Part shown: positions 36,901 through 45,553 of the stretch, one piece after another
Numbering within the stretch: position 1 is the stretch's first letter
How the letters are laid out: the number at the start of each line of letters is the position of its first letter
From: Shewanella loihica PV-4
GTDB taxonomy: Bacteria > Pseudomonadota > Gammaproteobacteria > Enterobacterales > Shewanellaceae
Direction: 5' to 3'
Assembly: GCF_000016065.1 (NCBI RefSeq)
Contig: NC_009092.1
Coordinates: 310,001 to 374,000, forward strand
Length of the DNA stretch: 64,000 nucleotides
Translations under genes and position numbers: made by a program
The notes under the pieces: model-generated
Database searches by the model: none
What the model was told of the DNA's origin: nothing
Seen by the model: only the letters and a program-made list of their open reading frames with translations

Positions 36901-39900
36901 TGTTAACCGCCTGACCCAGGGTGAATGGGCCGGTAACGCCGTCGATGCTGAAGCTCTGCACGCTCAGCTCGCCATCGACGCTGGTGCCATCAATCACATT
37001 ACCTGTGGTGGCGCCGCTGTCTTCATTGACGTTAATGACTTCGTTGTTATCGGTGAAGTCATCGTTGACCGGATCAACCGTGATGGTCAGGGTTGAGGTG
37101 TCGGTGCTTGAGCCGTCGGTGAGCACATAGGTGATCACTGGTACCGGACCGTTGTAGTTGGCGGCCGGGGTAAAGCTGTAGCTGCCGTCAGCGTTCAGGG
37201 TGAAGCTGCCGACGCCATTGATGTTAACCGCCTGACCCAGGGTGAATGGGCCGGTAACGCCGTCGATGCTGAAGCTCTGCACGCTCAGCTCGCCATCGAC
37301 GCTGGTGCCATCAATCACATTACCTGTGGTGGCGCCGCTGTCTTCATTGACGTTAATGACTTCGTTGTCATCGGTGAAGTCATCGTTGACCGGATCAACC
37401 GTGATGGTCAGGGTTGAGGTGTCGGTGCTTGAGCCGTCGGTGAGCACATAGGTGATCACTGGTACCGGACCGTTGTAGTTGGCGGCCGGGGTAAAGCTGT
37501 AGCTGCCGTCAGCGTTCAGGGTGAAGCTGCCGACACCATTGATGTTAACCGCCTGACCCAGGGTGAATGGGCCGGTAACGCCGTCGATGCTGAAGCTCTG
37601 CACGCTCAGCTCGCCGTCGACGCTGGTGCCATCAATCACATTACCTGTGGTGGCGCCGCTGTCTTCATTGACGTTAATGACTTCGTTGTCATCGGTGAAG
37701 TCATCGTTGACCGGATCAACCGTGATGGTCAGGGTTGAGGTGTCGGTGCTTGAGCCGTCGGTGAGCACATAGGTGATCACTGGTACCGGACCGTTGTAGT
37801 TGGCGGCCGGGGTAAAGCTGTAGCTGCCGTCAGCGTTCAGGGTGAAGCTGCCGACGCCATTGATGTTAACCGCCTGACCCAGGGTGAATGGGCCGGTAAC
37901 GCCGTCGATGCTGAAGCTCTGCACGCTCAGTTCGCCATCGACGCTGGTGCCATCAATCACATTACCTGTGGTGGCGCCGCTGTCTTCATTGACGTTAATG
38001 GCTTCGTTGTCATCGGTGAAGTCATCGTTGACCGGATCAACCGTGATGGTCAGGGTTGAGGTGTCGGTGCTTGAGCCGTCGGTGAGCACATAGGTGATCA
38101 CTGGTACCGGACCGTTGTAGTTGGCGGCCGGGGTAAAGCTGTAGCTGCCGTCAGCGTTCAGGGTGAAGCTGCCGACGCCATTGATGTTAACCGCCTGACC
38201 CAGGGTGAATGGGCCGGTAACGCCGTCGATGCTGAAGCTCTGCACGCTCAGTTCGCCATCGACGCTGGTGCCATCAATCACATTACCTGTGGTGGCGCCG
38301 CTGTCTTCATTGACGTTAATGACTTCGTTGTCATCGGTGAAGTCATCGTTGACCGGATCAACCGTGATGGTCAGGGTTGAGGTGTCGGTGCTTGAGCCGT
38401 CGGTGAGCACATAGGTGATCACTGGTACCGGACCGTTGTAGTTGGCGGCCGGGGTAAAGCTGTAGCTGCCGTCAGCATTCAAAGTGAAGCTGCCGACGCC
38501 ATTGATGTTAACCGCCTGACCCAGGGTGAATGGGCCGGTAACGCCGTCGATGCTGAAGCTCTGCACGCTCAGCTCGCCATCGACGCTGGTGCCATCAATC
38601 ACATTACCTGTGGTGGCGCCGCTGTCTTCATTGACGTTAATGACTTCGTTGTCATCGGTGAAGTCATCGTTGACCGGATCAACCGTGATGGTCAGGGTTG
38701 AGGTGTCGGTGCTTGAGCCGTCGGTGAGCACATAGGTGATCACTGGTACCGGACCGTTGTAGTTGGCGGCCGGGGTAAAGCTGTAGCTGCCGTCAGCATT
38801 CAAAGTGAAGCTGCCGACACCATTGATGTTAACCGCCTGACCCAGGGTGAATGGACCGTCAACGCCGTCGATGCTGAAGCTCTGCACGCTCAGTTCGCCA
38901 TCGACGCTGGTGCCATCAATCACATTACCTGTGGTGGCGCCGCTGTCTTCATTGACGTTAATGACTTCGTTGTCATCGGTGAAGTCATCGTTGACCGGAT
39001 CAACCGTGATGGTCAGGGTTGAGGTGTCGGTGCTTGAGCCGTCGGTGAGCACATAGGTGATCACTGGTACCGGACCGTTGTAGTTGGCGGCCGGGGTAAA
39101 GCTGTAGCTGCCGTCAGCGTTCAGGGTGAAGCTGCCGACGCCATTGATGTTAACCGCCTGACCCAGGGTGAATGGGCCGGTAACGCCGTCGATGCTGAAG
39201 CTCTGCACGCTCAGCTCGCCATCGACGCTGGTGTCATCAATCACATTACCTGTGGTGGCGCCGCTGTCTTCATTGACGTTAATGACTTCGTTGTCATCGG
39301 TGAAGTCATCGTTGACCGGATCAACCGTGATGGTCAGGGTTGAGGTGTCGGTGCTTGAGCCGTCGGTGAGCACATAGGTGATCACTGGTACCGGACCGTT
39401 GTAGTTGGCGGCCGGGGTAAAGCTGTAGCTGCCGTCAGCATTCAAAGTGAAGCTGCCGACGCCATTGATGTTAACCGCCTGACCCAGGGTGAATGGGCCG
39501 GTAACGCCGTCGATGCTGAAGCTCTGCACGCTCAGCTCGCCATCGACGCTGGTGCCATCAATCACATTACCTGTGGTGGCGCCGCTGTCTTCATTGACGT
39601 TAATGACTTCGTTGTCATCGGTGAAGTCATCGTTGACCGGATCAACCGTGATGGTCAGGGTTGAGGTGTCGGTGCTTGAGCCGTCGGTGAGCACATAGGT
39701 GATCACTGGTACCGGACCGTTGTAGTTGGCGGCCGGGGTAAAGCTGTAGCTGCCGTCAGCGTTCAGGGTGAAGCTGCCGACGCCATTGATGTTAACCGCC
39801 TGACCCAGGGTGAATGGGCCGGTAACGCCGTCGATGCTGAAGCTCTGCACGCTCAGCTCGCCATCGACGCTGGTGCCATCAATCACATTACCTGTGGTGG

Positions 39901-42900
39901 CGCCGCTGTCTTCATTGACGTTAATGACTTCGTTGTTATCGGTGAAGTCATCGTTGACCGGATCAACCGTGATGGTCAGGGTTGAGGTGTCGGTGCTTGA
40001 GCCGTCGGTGAGCACATAGGTGATCACTGGTACCGGACCGTTGTAGTTGGCGGCCGGGGTAAAGCTGTAGCTGCCGTCAGCGTTCAGGGTGAAGCTGCCG
40101 ACGCCATTGATGTTAACCGCCTGACCCAGGGTGAATGGGCCGGTAACGCCGTCGATGCTGAAGCTCTGCACGCTCAGCTCGCCATCGACGCTGGTGCCAT
40201 CAATCACATTACCTGTGGTGGCGCCGCTGTCTTCATTGACGTTAATGACTTCGTTGTCATCGGTGAAGTCATCGTTGACCGGATCAACCGTGATGGTCAG
40301 GGTTGAGGTGTCGGTGCTTGAGCCGTCGGTGAGCACATAGGTGATCACTGGTACCGGACCGTTGTAGTTGGCGGCCGGGGTAAAGCTGTAGCTGCCGTCA
40401 GCGTTCAGGGTGAAGCTGCCGACGCCATTGATGTTAACCGCCTGACCCAGGGTGAATGGGCCGGTAACGCCGTCGATGCTGAAGCTCTGCACGCTCAGCT
40501 CGCCATCGACGCTGGTGCCATCAATCACATTACCTGTGGTGGCGCCGCTGTCTTCATTGACGTTAATGACTTCGTTGTCATCGGTGAAGTCATCGTTGAC
40601 CGGATCAACCGTGATGGTCAGGGTTGAGGTGTCGGTGCTTGAGCCGTCGGTGAGCACATAGGTGATCACTGGTACCGGACCGTTGTAGTTGGCGGCCGGG
40701 GTAAAGCTGTAGCTGCCGTCAGCGTTCAGGGTGAAGCTGCCGACGCCATTGATGTTAACCGCCTGACCCAGGGTGAATGGGCCGGTAACGCCGTCGATGC
40801 TGAAGCTCTGCACGCTCAGCTCGCCATCGACGCTGGTGCCATCAATCACATTACCTGTGGTGGCGCCGCTGTCTTCATTGACGTTAATGACTTCGTTGTC
40901 ATCGGTGAAGTCATCGTTGACCGGATCAACCGTGATGGTCAGGGTTGAGGTGTCGGTGCTTGAGCCGTCGGTGAGCACATAGGTGATCACTGGTACCGGA
41001 CCGTTGTAGTTGGCGGCCGGGGTAAAGCTGTAGCTGCCGTCAGCATTCAAAGTGAAGCTGCCGACACCATTGATGTTAACCGCCTGACCCAGGGTGAATG
41101 GACCGTCAACGCCGTCGATGCTGAAGCTCTGCACGCTCAGTTCGCCATCGACGCTGGTGCCATCAATCACATTACCTGTGGTGGCGCCGCTGTCTTCATT
41201 GACGTTAATGACTTCGTTGTCATCGGTGAAGTCATCGTTGACCGGATCAACCGTGATGGTCAGGGTTGAGGTGTCGGTGCTTGAGCCGTCGGTGAGCACA
41301 TAGGTGATCACTGGTACCGGACCGTTGTAGTTGGCGGCCGGGGTAAAGCTGTAGCTGCCGTCAGCGTTCAGGGTGAAGCTGCCGACGCCATTGATGTTAA
41401 CCGCCTGACCCAGGGTGAATGGGCCGGTAACGCCGTCGATGCTGAAGCTCTGCACGCTCAGCTCGCCATCGACGCTGGTGCCATCAATCACATTACCTGT
41501 GGTGGCGCCGCTGTCTTCATTGACGTTAATGGCTTCGTTGTCATCGGTGAAGTCATCGTTGACCGGATCAACCGTGATGGTCAGGGTTGAGGTGTCGGTG
41601 CTTGAGCCGTCGGTGAGCACATAGGTGATCACTGGTACCGGACCGTTGTAGTTGGCGGCCGGGGTAAAGCTGTAGCTGCCGTCAGCATTCAAAGTGAAGC
41701 TGCCGACACCATTGATGTTAACCGCCTGACCCAGGGTGAATGGACCGTCAACGCCGTCGATGCTGAAGCTCTGCACGCTCAGTTCGCCATCGACGCTGGT
41801 GCCATCAATCACATTACCTGTGGTGGCGCCGCTGTCTTCATTGACGTTAATGGCTTCGTTGTCATCGGTGAAGTCATCGTTGACCGGATCAACCGTGATG
41901 GTCAGGGTTGAGGTGTCGGTGCTTGAGCCGTCGGTGAGCACATAGGTGATCACTGGTACCGGACCGTTGTAGTTGGCGGCCGGGGTAAAGCTGTAGCTGC
42001 CGTCAGCGTTCAGGGTGAAGCTGCCGACGCCATTGATGTTAACCGCCTGACCCAGGGTGAATGGGCCGGTAACGCCGTCGATGCTGAAGCTCTGCACGCT
42101 CAGCTCGCCATCGACGCTGGTGCCATCAATCACATTACCTGTGGTGGCGCCGCTGTCTTCATTGACGTTAATGACTTCGTTGTCATCGGTGAAGTCATCG
42201 TTGACCGGGGTGACATTAATGGTCAGAGTCGCACTATCACCAGTATTAGTGGTGTAGGTGACGACAGGTACGCTGCCGTTCCAGTTGTCGTTTGGCGTAA
42301 ATGTGTAAGAGCCGTCGGCGTTTAGTACCAGGATACCACCTTCGAGCTCCACACTTTCACCAGCGTTGTAGACGGTGTCTTCACCGTCGACAGTGAAAGT
42401 GGCTACTGACAGTTCGTTGTCGATATCGCTGTCGTTATCTAGTACGTTGCCGCTAGCAACAGTGTCCTCGGCTATGGTGTTAAAGTCATTGACCGCGTTT
42501 GTGGTATCGTCCACTGGGGTAACGACGATGGTCAGAGTGGCGGTGGCACCTGTATTGGTAATATAGGTCACTACGGGCACGTTGCCGTTCCAGTTTTCGT
42601 TCGGAACGAAGCTGTACGAGCCGTCGGCGTTAAGGAAGAAAATACCGCCGTCGAGCGTGGCGACGTTGCCAGCGATATAGCTATTGCCATCGATTTCGAA
42701 GCTGACCACAGACAGCGTGTCATCCACATCACTGTCGTTGTCGAGAACGTTGCCACTGGCAATCGTATCTTCGGCCACTGTGTTGAAGTCGTTGACGGCG
42801 TTGGTGGCATCGTCCACAGGGTCAACGTAGATAGTCAGGATAGCGGTGGCACCGGTGTTAGTAGTATAGGTCACCTCAGGTACGTAGCCATTCCAGTCGG

Positions 42901-45382
42901 CATTGGGAGTAAAGCTGTAAGAACCATCAGCATTAAGCACCAGAGTGCCACCGTCGAGTACGACGCTGCTACCTGCTGTATAGCTGTTTCCATTCACTTC
43001 GAAGCTGACCACGGACAGTTCGTCATCTACATCACTGTCGTTGTCAAGTACGTTACCGCTGGCCACGGTATCTTCAGGTACGTTGATGTAGTCATCCACG
43101 GCACTTGTGGCATCGTCCACTGGGGTAACGACGATGGTTAGAGTGGCGGTGGCACCTGTATTGGTAATATAGGTCACTACGGGCACGTTGCCGTTCCAGT
43201 TTTCGTTCGGAACGAAGCTGTACGAGCCGTCGGCGTTAAGGAAGAAAATACCGCCGTCGAGCGTGGCGACGTTACCAGCAATATAGCTATTGCCATCGAT
43301 TTCGAAGCTGACCACAGACAGCGTGTCATCTACATCACTGTCGTTGTCGAGAACGTTGCCGCTGGCAATCGTATCTTCGGCCACTGTGTTGAAGTCGTTG
43401 ACGGCGTTGGTGGCATCGTCCACAGGGTCAACGTAGATAGTCAGGATAGCGGTGGCACCGGTGTTAGTAGTATAGGTCACCTCAGGTACGTAGCCATTCC
43501 AGTCGGCATTGGGAGTAAAGCTGTAAGAACCATCAGCATTAAGCACCAGAGTGCCACCGTCGAGTACGACGCTGCTACCTGCTGTATAGCTGTTTCCATT
43601 CACTTCGAAGCTGACCACGGACAGTTCGTCATCTACATCACTGTCGTTGTCAAGTACGTTACCGCTGGCCACGGTATCTTCAGGTACGTTGATGTAGTCA
43701 TCCACGGCACTTGTGGCATCGTCCACTGGGGTAACGACGATGGTTAGAGTGGCGGTGGCACCTGTATTGGTAATATAGGTCACTACGGGCACGTTGCCGT
43801 TCCAGTTTTCGTTCGGAACGAAGCTGTACGAGCCGTCGGCGTTAAGGAAGAAAATACCGCCGTCGAGCGTGGCGACGTTACCAGCGATATAGCTATTGCC
43901 ATCGATTTCGAAGCTGACCACAGACAGCGTGTCATCTACATCACTGTCGTTGTCGAGAACGTTGCCGCTGGCAATCGTATCTTCGGCCACTGTGTTGAAG
44001 TCGTTGACGGCGTTGGTGGTATCATCTACCGGAGTGACGTTAATGGTCAGGGTCGCGCTCTCACCAGTATTGGTGGTGTAGGTGATAACCGGTACGCTGC
44101 CGTTCCAGTTGTCGTTTGGCGTAAAGGTGTAAGAGCCATCGGCGTTGATCACCAGGCTGCCGCCTTCCACTTCGACTGCGGTGCCCGCAGTGACGGTTTG
44201 ACCGTCGACACTGAAGCTCACGACTGATAGCTCACTATCTATATCGCTGTCGTTGTCTAATACGTTGCCGGTGGCGACAGTGTCCTCTGCAACCGTGTTG
44301 CTGTCGTTCGCCAGTATAGATGGGTCATCTACCGGAGTGACGTTAATGGTCAGGGTCGCGCTCTCACCGGTATTGGTGGTGTAGGTGATGACCGGTACGC
44401 TGCCGTTCCAGTTGTCGTTTGGCGTAAAGGTGTAAGAGCCATCGGCGTTGATCACCAGGCTGCCGCCTTCCACTTCGACTGTAGTGCCCGCAGTGACGGT
44501 TTGACCGTCGACACTGAAGCTCACGACTGATAGCTCGCTGTCGATATCGCTGTCGTTATCTAATACGTTGCCGGTAGCGACAGTGTCCTCTGCAATCGTG
44601 TTGCTGTCGTTCGCCAGTATAGATGGGTCATCTACCGGAGTGACGTTAATGGTCAGGGTCGCGCTCTCACCGGTATTGGTGGTGTAGGTGATGACCGGTA
44701 CGCTGCCGTTCCAGTTGTCGTTTGGCGTAAAGGTGTAAGAGCCATCGGCGTTGATCACCAGGCTGCCGCCTTCCACTTCGACTGTGGCGCCCGCAGTGAC
44801 GGTTTGACCGTCGACAGTAAAGGTAACGACTGACAATTCGGTATCGAAATCAACATCATTGTCTAAAACGTTGCCAGTTGCCACGCCATCTTCTGCGATG
44901 GTGTTTGTGTCATTAGCGGTAATGGTAGGGGCGTCATCACTACTAACGGTAAACGCTTGAACGGTCGGCTGCTCGACAGAAAATCCAGATGTCGTATATC
45001 CGGCGCCAGCGAGTGTTTGGGCGCCTGTCCTGCTTACCGATATAAAGCCAGAGTCGCCTTCACTGGCGGCAGTGTTGCCTGCTGCGGTTTCTGGTAATTC
45101 AGCTGTTGGATCTTCTCCAGAGGCGATGAGCGCTTGAAGTTGTTCTATTTCATTTAATGCATCAGCTTCAGCGGCCGAAGTTTCATTGAGACTTTGGCTT
45201 GTAAATGAGGTGCCATCGGCAAACGCTAGTTCTAAATCAGCTTGTTCAGCAATGAGAATAGTGCTTCCTTCGGGAATCATTTCACCGATAGTTACTTCTT
45301 TTTGCTCGGTTTCTGTGACTAAAGAAACCTTTCCTTTCACATCTATTACTTGTCCATTTTTGGTTGTAACTAACGATTTCAT
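30995..45382 (-). CDS. bpfA: Giant RTX biofilm adhesin, LapA/BpfA type
   Basis: A 4795-residue type I-secreted surface adhesin. Residues 1-70 are the retention module (MKSLVTTKNGQVIDVKGKV). The LapG cleavage motif TAAG is at residues 99-102. Nine cadherin-like repeats of about 101 residues, 19 repeats of 107 residues and three of 103 residues follow. Next come a mixed region with a further such repeat, a von Willebrand A domain with an intact MIDAS (D4250-S4252-S4254, DSSGSMG), RTX calcium-binding nonapeptides (about residues 4598-4655, GGSGDDMLLGGHGSD) and a C-terminal secretion signal. The frame opens at 45505, but the ATG at 45382 gives the family N-terminus. S. oneidensis BpfA is, from memory, much shorter, so the repeats are expanded here. 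It is upstream of its exporter, from which a terminator separates it. Confidence 0.93.
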   Translation of the reverse strand: MKSLVTTKNGQVIDVKGKVSLVTETEQKEVTIGEMIPEGSTILIAEQADLELAFADGTSFTSQSLNETSAAEADALNEIEQLQALIASGEDPTAELPETAAGNTAASEGDSGFISVSRTGAQTLAGAGYTTSGFSVEQPTVQAFTVSSDDAPTITANDTNTIAEDGVATGNVLDNDVDFDTELSVVTFTVDGQTVTAGATVEVEGGSLVINADGSYTFTPNDNWNGSVPVITYTTNTGESATLTINVTPVDDPSILANDSNTIAEDTVATGNVLDNDSDIDSELSVVSFSVDGQTVTAGTTVEVEGGSLVINADGSYTFTPNDNWNGSVPVITYTTNTGESATLTINVTPVDDPSILANDSNTVAEDTVATGNVLDNDSDIDSELSVVSFSVDGQTVTAGTAVEVEGGSLVINADGSYTFTPNDNWNGSVPVITYTTNTGESATLTINVTPVDDTTNAVNDFNTVAEDTIASGNVLDNDSDVDDTLSVVSFEIDGNSYIAGNVATLDGGIFFLNADGSYSFVPNENWNGNVPVVTYITNTGATATLTIVVTPVDDATSAVDDYINVPEDTVASGNVLDNDSDVDDELSVVSFEVNGNSYTAGSSVVLDGGTLVLNADGSYSFTPNADWNGYVPEVTYTTNTGATAILTIYVDPVDDATNAVNDFNTVAEDTIASGNVLDNDSDVDDTLSVVSFEIDGNSYIAGNVATLDGGIFFLNADGSYSFVPNENWNGNVPVVTYITNTGATATLTIVVTPVDDATSAVDDYINVPEDTVASGNVLDNDSDVDDELSVVSFEVNGNSYTAGSSVVLDGGTLVLNADGSYSFTPNADWNGYVPEVTYTTNTGATAILTIYVDPVDDATNAVNDFNTVAEDTIASGNVLDNDSDVDDTLSVVSFEIDGNSYIAGNVATLDGGIFFLNADGSYSFVPNENWNGNVPVVTYITNTGATATLTIVVTPVDDTTNAVNDFNTIAEDTVASGNVLDNDSDIDNELSVATFTVDGEDTVYNAGESVELEGGILVLNADGSYTFTPNDNWNGSVPVVTYTTNTGDSATLTINVTPVNDDFTDDNEVINVNEDSGATTGNVIDGTSVDGELSVQSFSIDGVTGPFTLGQAVNINGVGSFTLNADGSYSFTPAANYNGPVPVITYVLTDGSSTDTSTLTITVDPVNDDFTDDNEAINVNEDSGATTGNVIDGTSVDGELSVQSFSIDGVDGPFTLGQAVNINGVGSFTLNADGSYSFTPAANYNGPVPVITYVLTDGSSTDTSTLTITVDPVNDDFTDDNEAINVNEDSGATTGNVIDGTSVDGELSVQSFSIDGVTGPFTLGQAVNINGVGSFTLNADGSYSFTPAANYNGPVPVITYVLTDGSSTDTSTLTITVDPVNDDFTDDNEVINVNEDSGATTGNVIDGTSVDGELSVQSFSIDGVDGPFTLGQAVNINGVGSFTLNADGSYSFTPAANYNGPVPVITYVLTDGSSTDTSTLTITVDPVNDDFTDDNEVINVNEDSGATTGNVIDGTSVDGELSVQSFSIDGVTGPFTLGQAVNINGVGSFTLNADGSYSFTPAANYNGPVPVITYVLTDGSSTDTSTLTITVDPVNDDFTDDNEVINVNEDSGATTGNVIDGTSVDGELSVQSFSIDGVTGPFTLGQAVNINGVGSFTLNADGSYSFTPAANYNGPVPVITYVLTDGSSTDTSTLTITVDPVNDDFTDDNEVINVNEDSGATTGNVIDGTSVDGELSVQSFSIDGVTGPFTLGQAVNINGVGSFTLNADGSYSFTPAANYNGPVPVITYVLTDGSSTDTSTLTITVDPVNDDFTDNNEVINVNEDSGATTGNVIDGTSVDGELSVQSFSIDGVTGPFTLGQAVNINGVGSFTLNADGSYSFTPAANYNGPVPVITYVLTDGSSTDTSTLTITVDPVNDDFTDDNEVINVNEDSGATTGNVIDGTSVDGELSVQSFSIDGVTGPFTLGQAVNINGVGSFTLNADGSYSFTPAANYNGPVPVITYVLTDGSSTDTSTLTITVDPVNDDFTDDNEVINVNEDSGATTGNVIDDTSVDGELSVQSFSIDGVTGPFTLGQAVNINGVGSFTLNADGSYSFTPAANYNGPVPVITYVLTDGSSTDTSTLTITVDPVNDDFTDDNEVINVNEDSGATTGNVIDGTSVDGELSVQSFSIDGVDGPFTLGQAVNINGVGSFTLNADGSYSFTPAANYNGPVPVITYVLTDGSSTDTSTLTITVDPVNDDFTDDNEVINVNEDSGATTGNVIDGTSVDGELSVQSFSIDGVTGPFTLGQAVNINGVGSFTLNADGSYSFTPAANYNGPVPVITYVLTDGSSTDTSTLTITVDPVNDDFTDDNEVINVNEDSGATTGNVIDGTSVDGELSVQSFSIDGVTGPFTLGQAVNINGVGSFTLNADGSYSFTPAANYNGPVPVITYVLTDGSSTDTSTLTITVDPVNDDFTDDNEAINVNEDSGATTGNVIDGTSVDGELSVQSFSIDGVTGPFTLGQAVNINGVGSFTLNADGSYSFTPAANYNGPVPVITYVLTDGSSTDTSTLTITVDPVNDDFTDDNEVINVNEDSGATTGNVIDGTSVDGELSVQSFSIDGVTGPFTLGQAVNINGVGSFTLNADGSYSFTPAANYNGPVPVITYVLTDGSSTDTSTLTITVDPVNDDFTDDNEVINVNEDSGATTGNVIDGTSVDGELSVQSFSIDGVTGPFTLGQAVNINGVGSFTLNADGSYSFTPAANYNGPVPVITYVLTDGSSTDTSTLTITVDPVNDDFTDNNEVINVNEDSGATTGNVIDGTSVDGELSVQSFSIDGVTGPFTLGQAVNINGVGSFTLNADGSYSFTPAANYNGPVPVITYVLTDGSSTDTSTLTITVDPVNDDFTDNNEVINVNEDSGATTGNVIDGTSVDGELSVQSFSIDGVTGPFTLGQAVNINGVGSFTLNADGSYSFTPAANYNGPVPVITYVLTDGSSTDTSTLTITVDPVNDDFTDDNEVINVNEDSGATTGNVIDDTSVDGELSVQSFSIDGVTGPFTLGQAVNINGVGSFTLNADGSYSFTPAANYNGPVPVITYVLTDGSSTDTSTLTITVTPDNTDVANDAITVAEDTVASGNVLSNDEAGNTSVVSFTLDTDGNGSQESFTAGDSVTLAGGVLVVNSNGSYSFTPNQDWNGSVPVVTYTTNTGETATLTITVTPDNTDVANDAITVAEDTVASGNVLSNDEAGNTSVVSFTLDTDGNGSQESFIAGDSVTLAGGVLVVNSNGSYSFTPNQDWNGSVPVVTYTTNTGETATLTITVTPDNTDVANDAITVAEDTVASGNVLSNDEAGNTSVVSFTLDTDGNGSQESFIAGDSVTLAGGVLVVNSNGSYSFTPNQDWNGSVPVVTYTTNTGETATLTITVTPGVDGGNNVDLIVDDANTQGTATDSDSAGLSFTAGAYDVTGFAFGNIGDINVSGLDANISWSLDSSGNLIGKIDGNAVLQLSLSGSNISAGATGTVTVSVTLLDNLPHGTSVDELVINGITVVATDAANDTATGTVSVKVIDDGVTVNPLDLAGDNAAGIYDGVINVDGADQGFSADLSGNISGAGTFSDSGITAGGLTVFYYVDPANPSMLIAYSDTSGTPSAYDSGNSAQSVIFTLSIDPNGGTYQLDLKHAIDELSTVTVANMSGGKGGNTPAVYVTFDGTNYIIDNDINDVDPNNAMVFSLTSTVGNISSTVNGNTNGFGVANAFVDQGENLIIDYANDVASASVSFDGATYIHFKAYDADGNLLGEGDITNGQTIGNLGEISYIEISTSSLDNHSNFQFTGTSAENIVSSTVDVDLDFVVDVTDSDGDTSTGSIHVDLDAPGSTTTAPTALTSNAVSMLSEADLYKDGTESDSQSLRFKSGSESITAFQFGDTDNIHVSGVNAKISWSFNDEGQLIGTFMGKEAIRLTLNGDRIESGEEGSVSVTAELLASFPHNVSTENLVISGINIVGVDALGQKAVSTITVSVSDYAEAVNDSVRGTEDHDLSGNLLTNDIDPDDELSIVSFKLSGNTYQADGSTINLAEGKLSIHADGRFTFEPNLHWSGTLPQIEYLTNTGDTAILDLNVVAVADAPILSASTGDVVQGEVALDINVALVDRDGSESLTDVTIQGVPSGVSLSAGTLNADGSWTVAVNQLGNLSIKADDSYNGDLEFTLTIKASSVEQSNSDSASSQTTLDVSLRNYHYDNGTDGDNVINGGEDNDVIVSDTTGIQVVQGENYNVAFILDSSGSMGSNRIESAKDQLLQVFNTLKASVGGATSGTVNVLLVDFNSGTKAHVAVNLADSDAISKLESVLNEISSDNGRTNYEAAFETVIDWFSHGSAASNTGTNLTYFITDGETNNYNVDADPEDVWVYYTDNYRSGDDRTLSDLLNDYIPGKELTYRGKVIIDEYGNINYWSGYSRYDMDGRQIGSIRVDENGDYYVAKIASGYSNGNGTDVTAESEALAAFQVLNTLSNVEAIGIGSGISLNKLTPYDSDGNVATNINVSDLASIILGSKEMLLQGDDTVNAGEGNDIVFGDLVQFDGIDGQGYAALQKYVALQLGEDASTVTIQDVHEFVAANPALFDTSRDHDGDDIIAGNQGDDILFGQGGDDELHGGSGDDMLLGGHGSDMLIGGAGEDILIGGLGDDTLTGGTGKADGEADTFVWQQGDTGTDHITDFDINQDKLDLSDLLQGENGGNLEDYLHFTVDNGSTTIEIDANNDGHVDQTIVLDGVDLSHLGTTDGQIINGLLGSEGNGALIVDNANVNQAASSFAVPTTQDDDSQIQHLVP
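35180..36106 (-). repeat. Three tandem 309-bp repeats in bpfA
   Basis: Three units of 309 bp (103 residues each, beginning DNTDVANDAITVAEDT and ending ETATLTITVTP) that differ at only a few bases, for example Thr or Ile before AGDSVTLAGG. They code for cadherin-like domains and directly follow the 321-bp array in the protein. Confidence 0.93.
36107..42202 (-). repeat. Nineteen tandem 321-bp repeats in bpfA
   Basis: Nineteen units of exactly 321 bp (107 residues each, beginning NDDFTDDNEVINVNEDSG and ending STLTITVDPV) with no spacer and no length change, nearly identical at DNA level. Amino-acid variants (copy number from the N-terminus): Glu-Ala-Ile in copies 2, 3 and 14; Asp for Thr in GVTGPF in copies 2, 4 and 11; DNNE in 8, 17 and 18; DDTSV in 10 and 19. 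Near-identity at silent positions too means recent expansion or gene conversion. Confidence 0.95.
42203..44935 (-). repeat. Nine diverged cadherin-like repeats, with a 606-bp duplicated block
   Basis: Nine repeats of about 101 residues (NTxAEDTxASGNVLDNDSD...TLTIxVTPVDD). The first three (from 44935 downward) are close to each other. The middle ones alternate two types (NAVNDFNTVAED and SAVDDYINVPED), and this pair is repeated with a period of 606 bp, for example the string atcgtccactgg at 42506, 43112 and 43718. Confidence 0.85.
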
Positions 45383-45461
45383 ACCTGCCCCCGCAGAATT
45401 AAATGACACAACTTGATTTTTTATGTTGCAACTGTTAGCGCGTTTTTTCGCCAAGTATCGA

Positions 45462-45490
45462 ATGTTATCAATAGTCTGTACAGTGGTCAA
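45462..45490 (-). promoter_or_regulatory. Probable promoter of the giant adhesin gene
   Basis: On the minus strand a -35 TTGACC (45490-45485), a 17-base spacer and a -10 TAACAT (45467-45462), giving a leader of about 75 bases to the ATG at 45382. The -35 overlaps a palindrome GTCAA-TTTT-TTGAC (45487-45500) that could be a regulator site. Confidence 0.55.
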
Positions 45491-45553
45491 TTTTTTGACG
45501 CACAAATAATGCTAAAGCTAAGGCATACTCTCAGTTTGTAATGCTTAAGATTG

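Noticed and set aside
35180..42202. Possible CRISPR array
   Set aside because: Repeats are contiguous, hundreds of bases long, in frame with a coding sequence and have no short unique spacers; no cas genes are seen.
36279..42257. Nineteen plus-strand open frames of about 69 codons spaced 321 bp apart
   Set aside because: They are antisense shadows of the bpfA repeats and exist only because the coding repeat is copied. The same holds for the 309-bp and 360-bp shadow series.
45080..45110. LPETA in both adhesins as a sortase-like sorting motif
   Set aside because: Sortase motifs lie near the C-terminus before a membrane helix and basic tail. Here LPETAAG is N-terminal and overlaps the TAAG motif cut by LapG.
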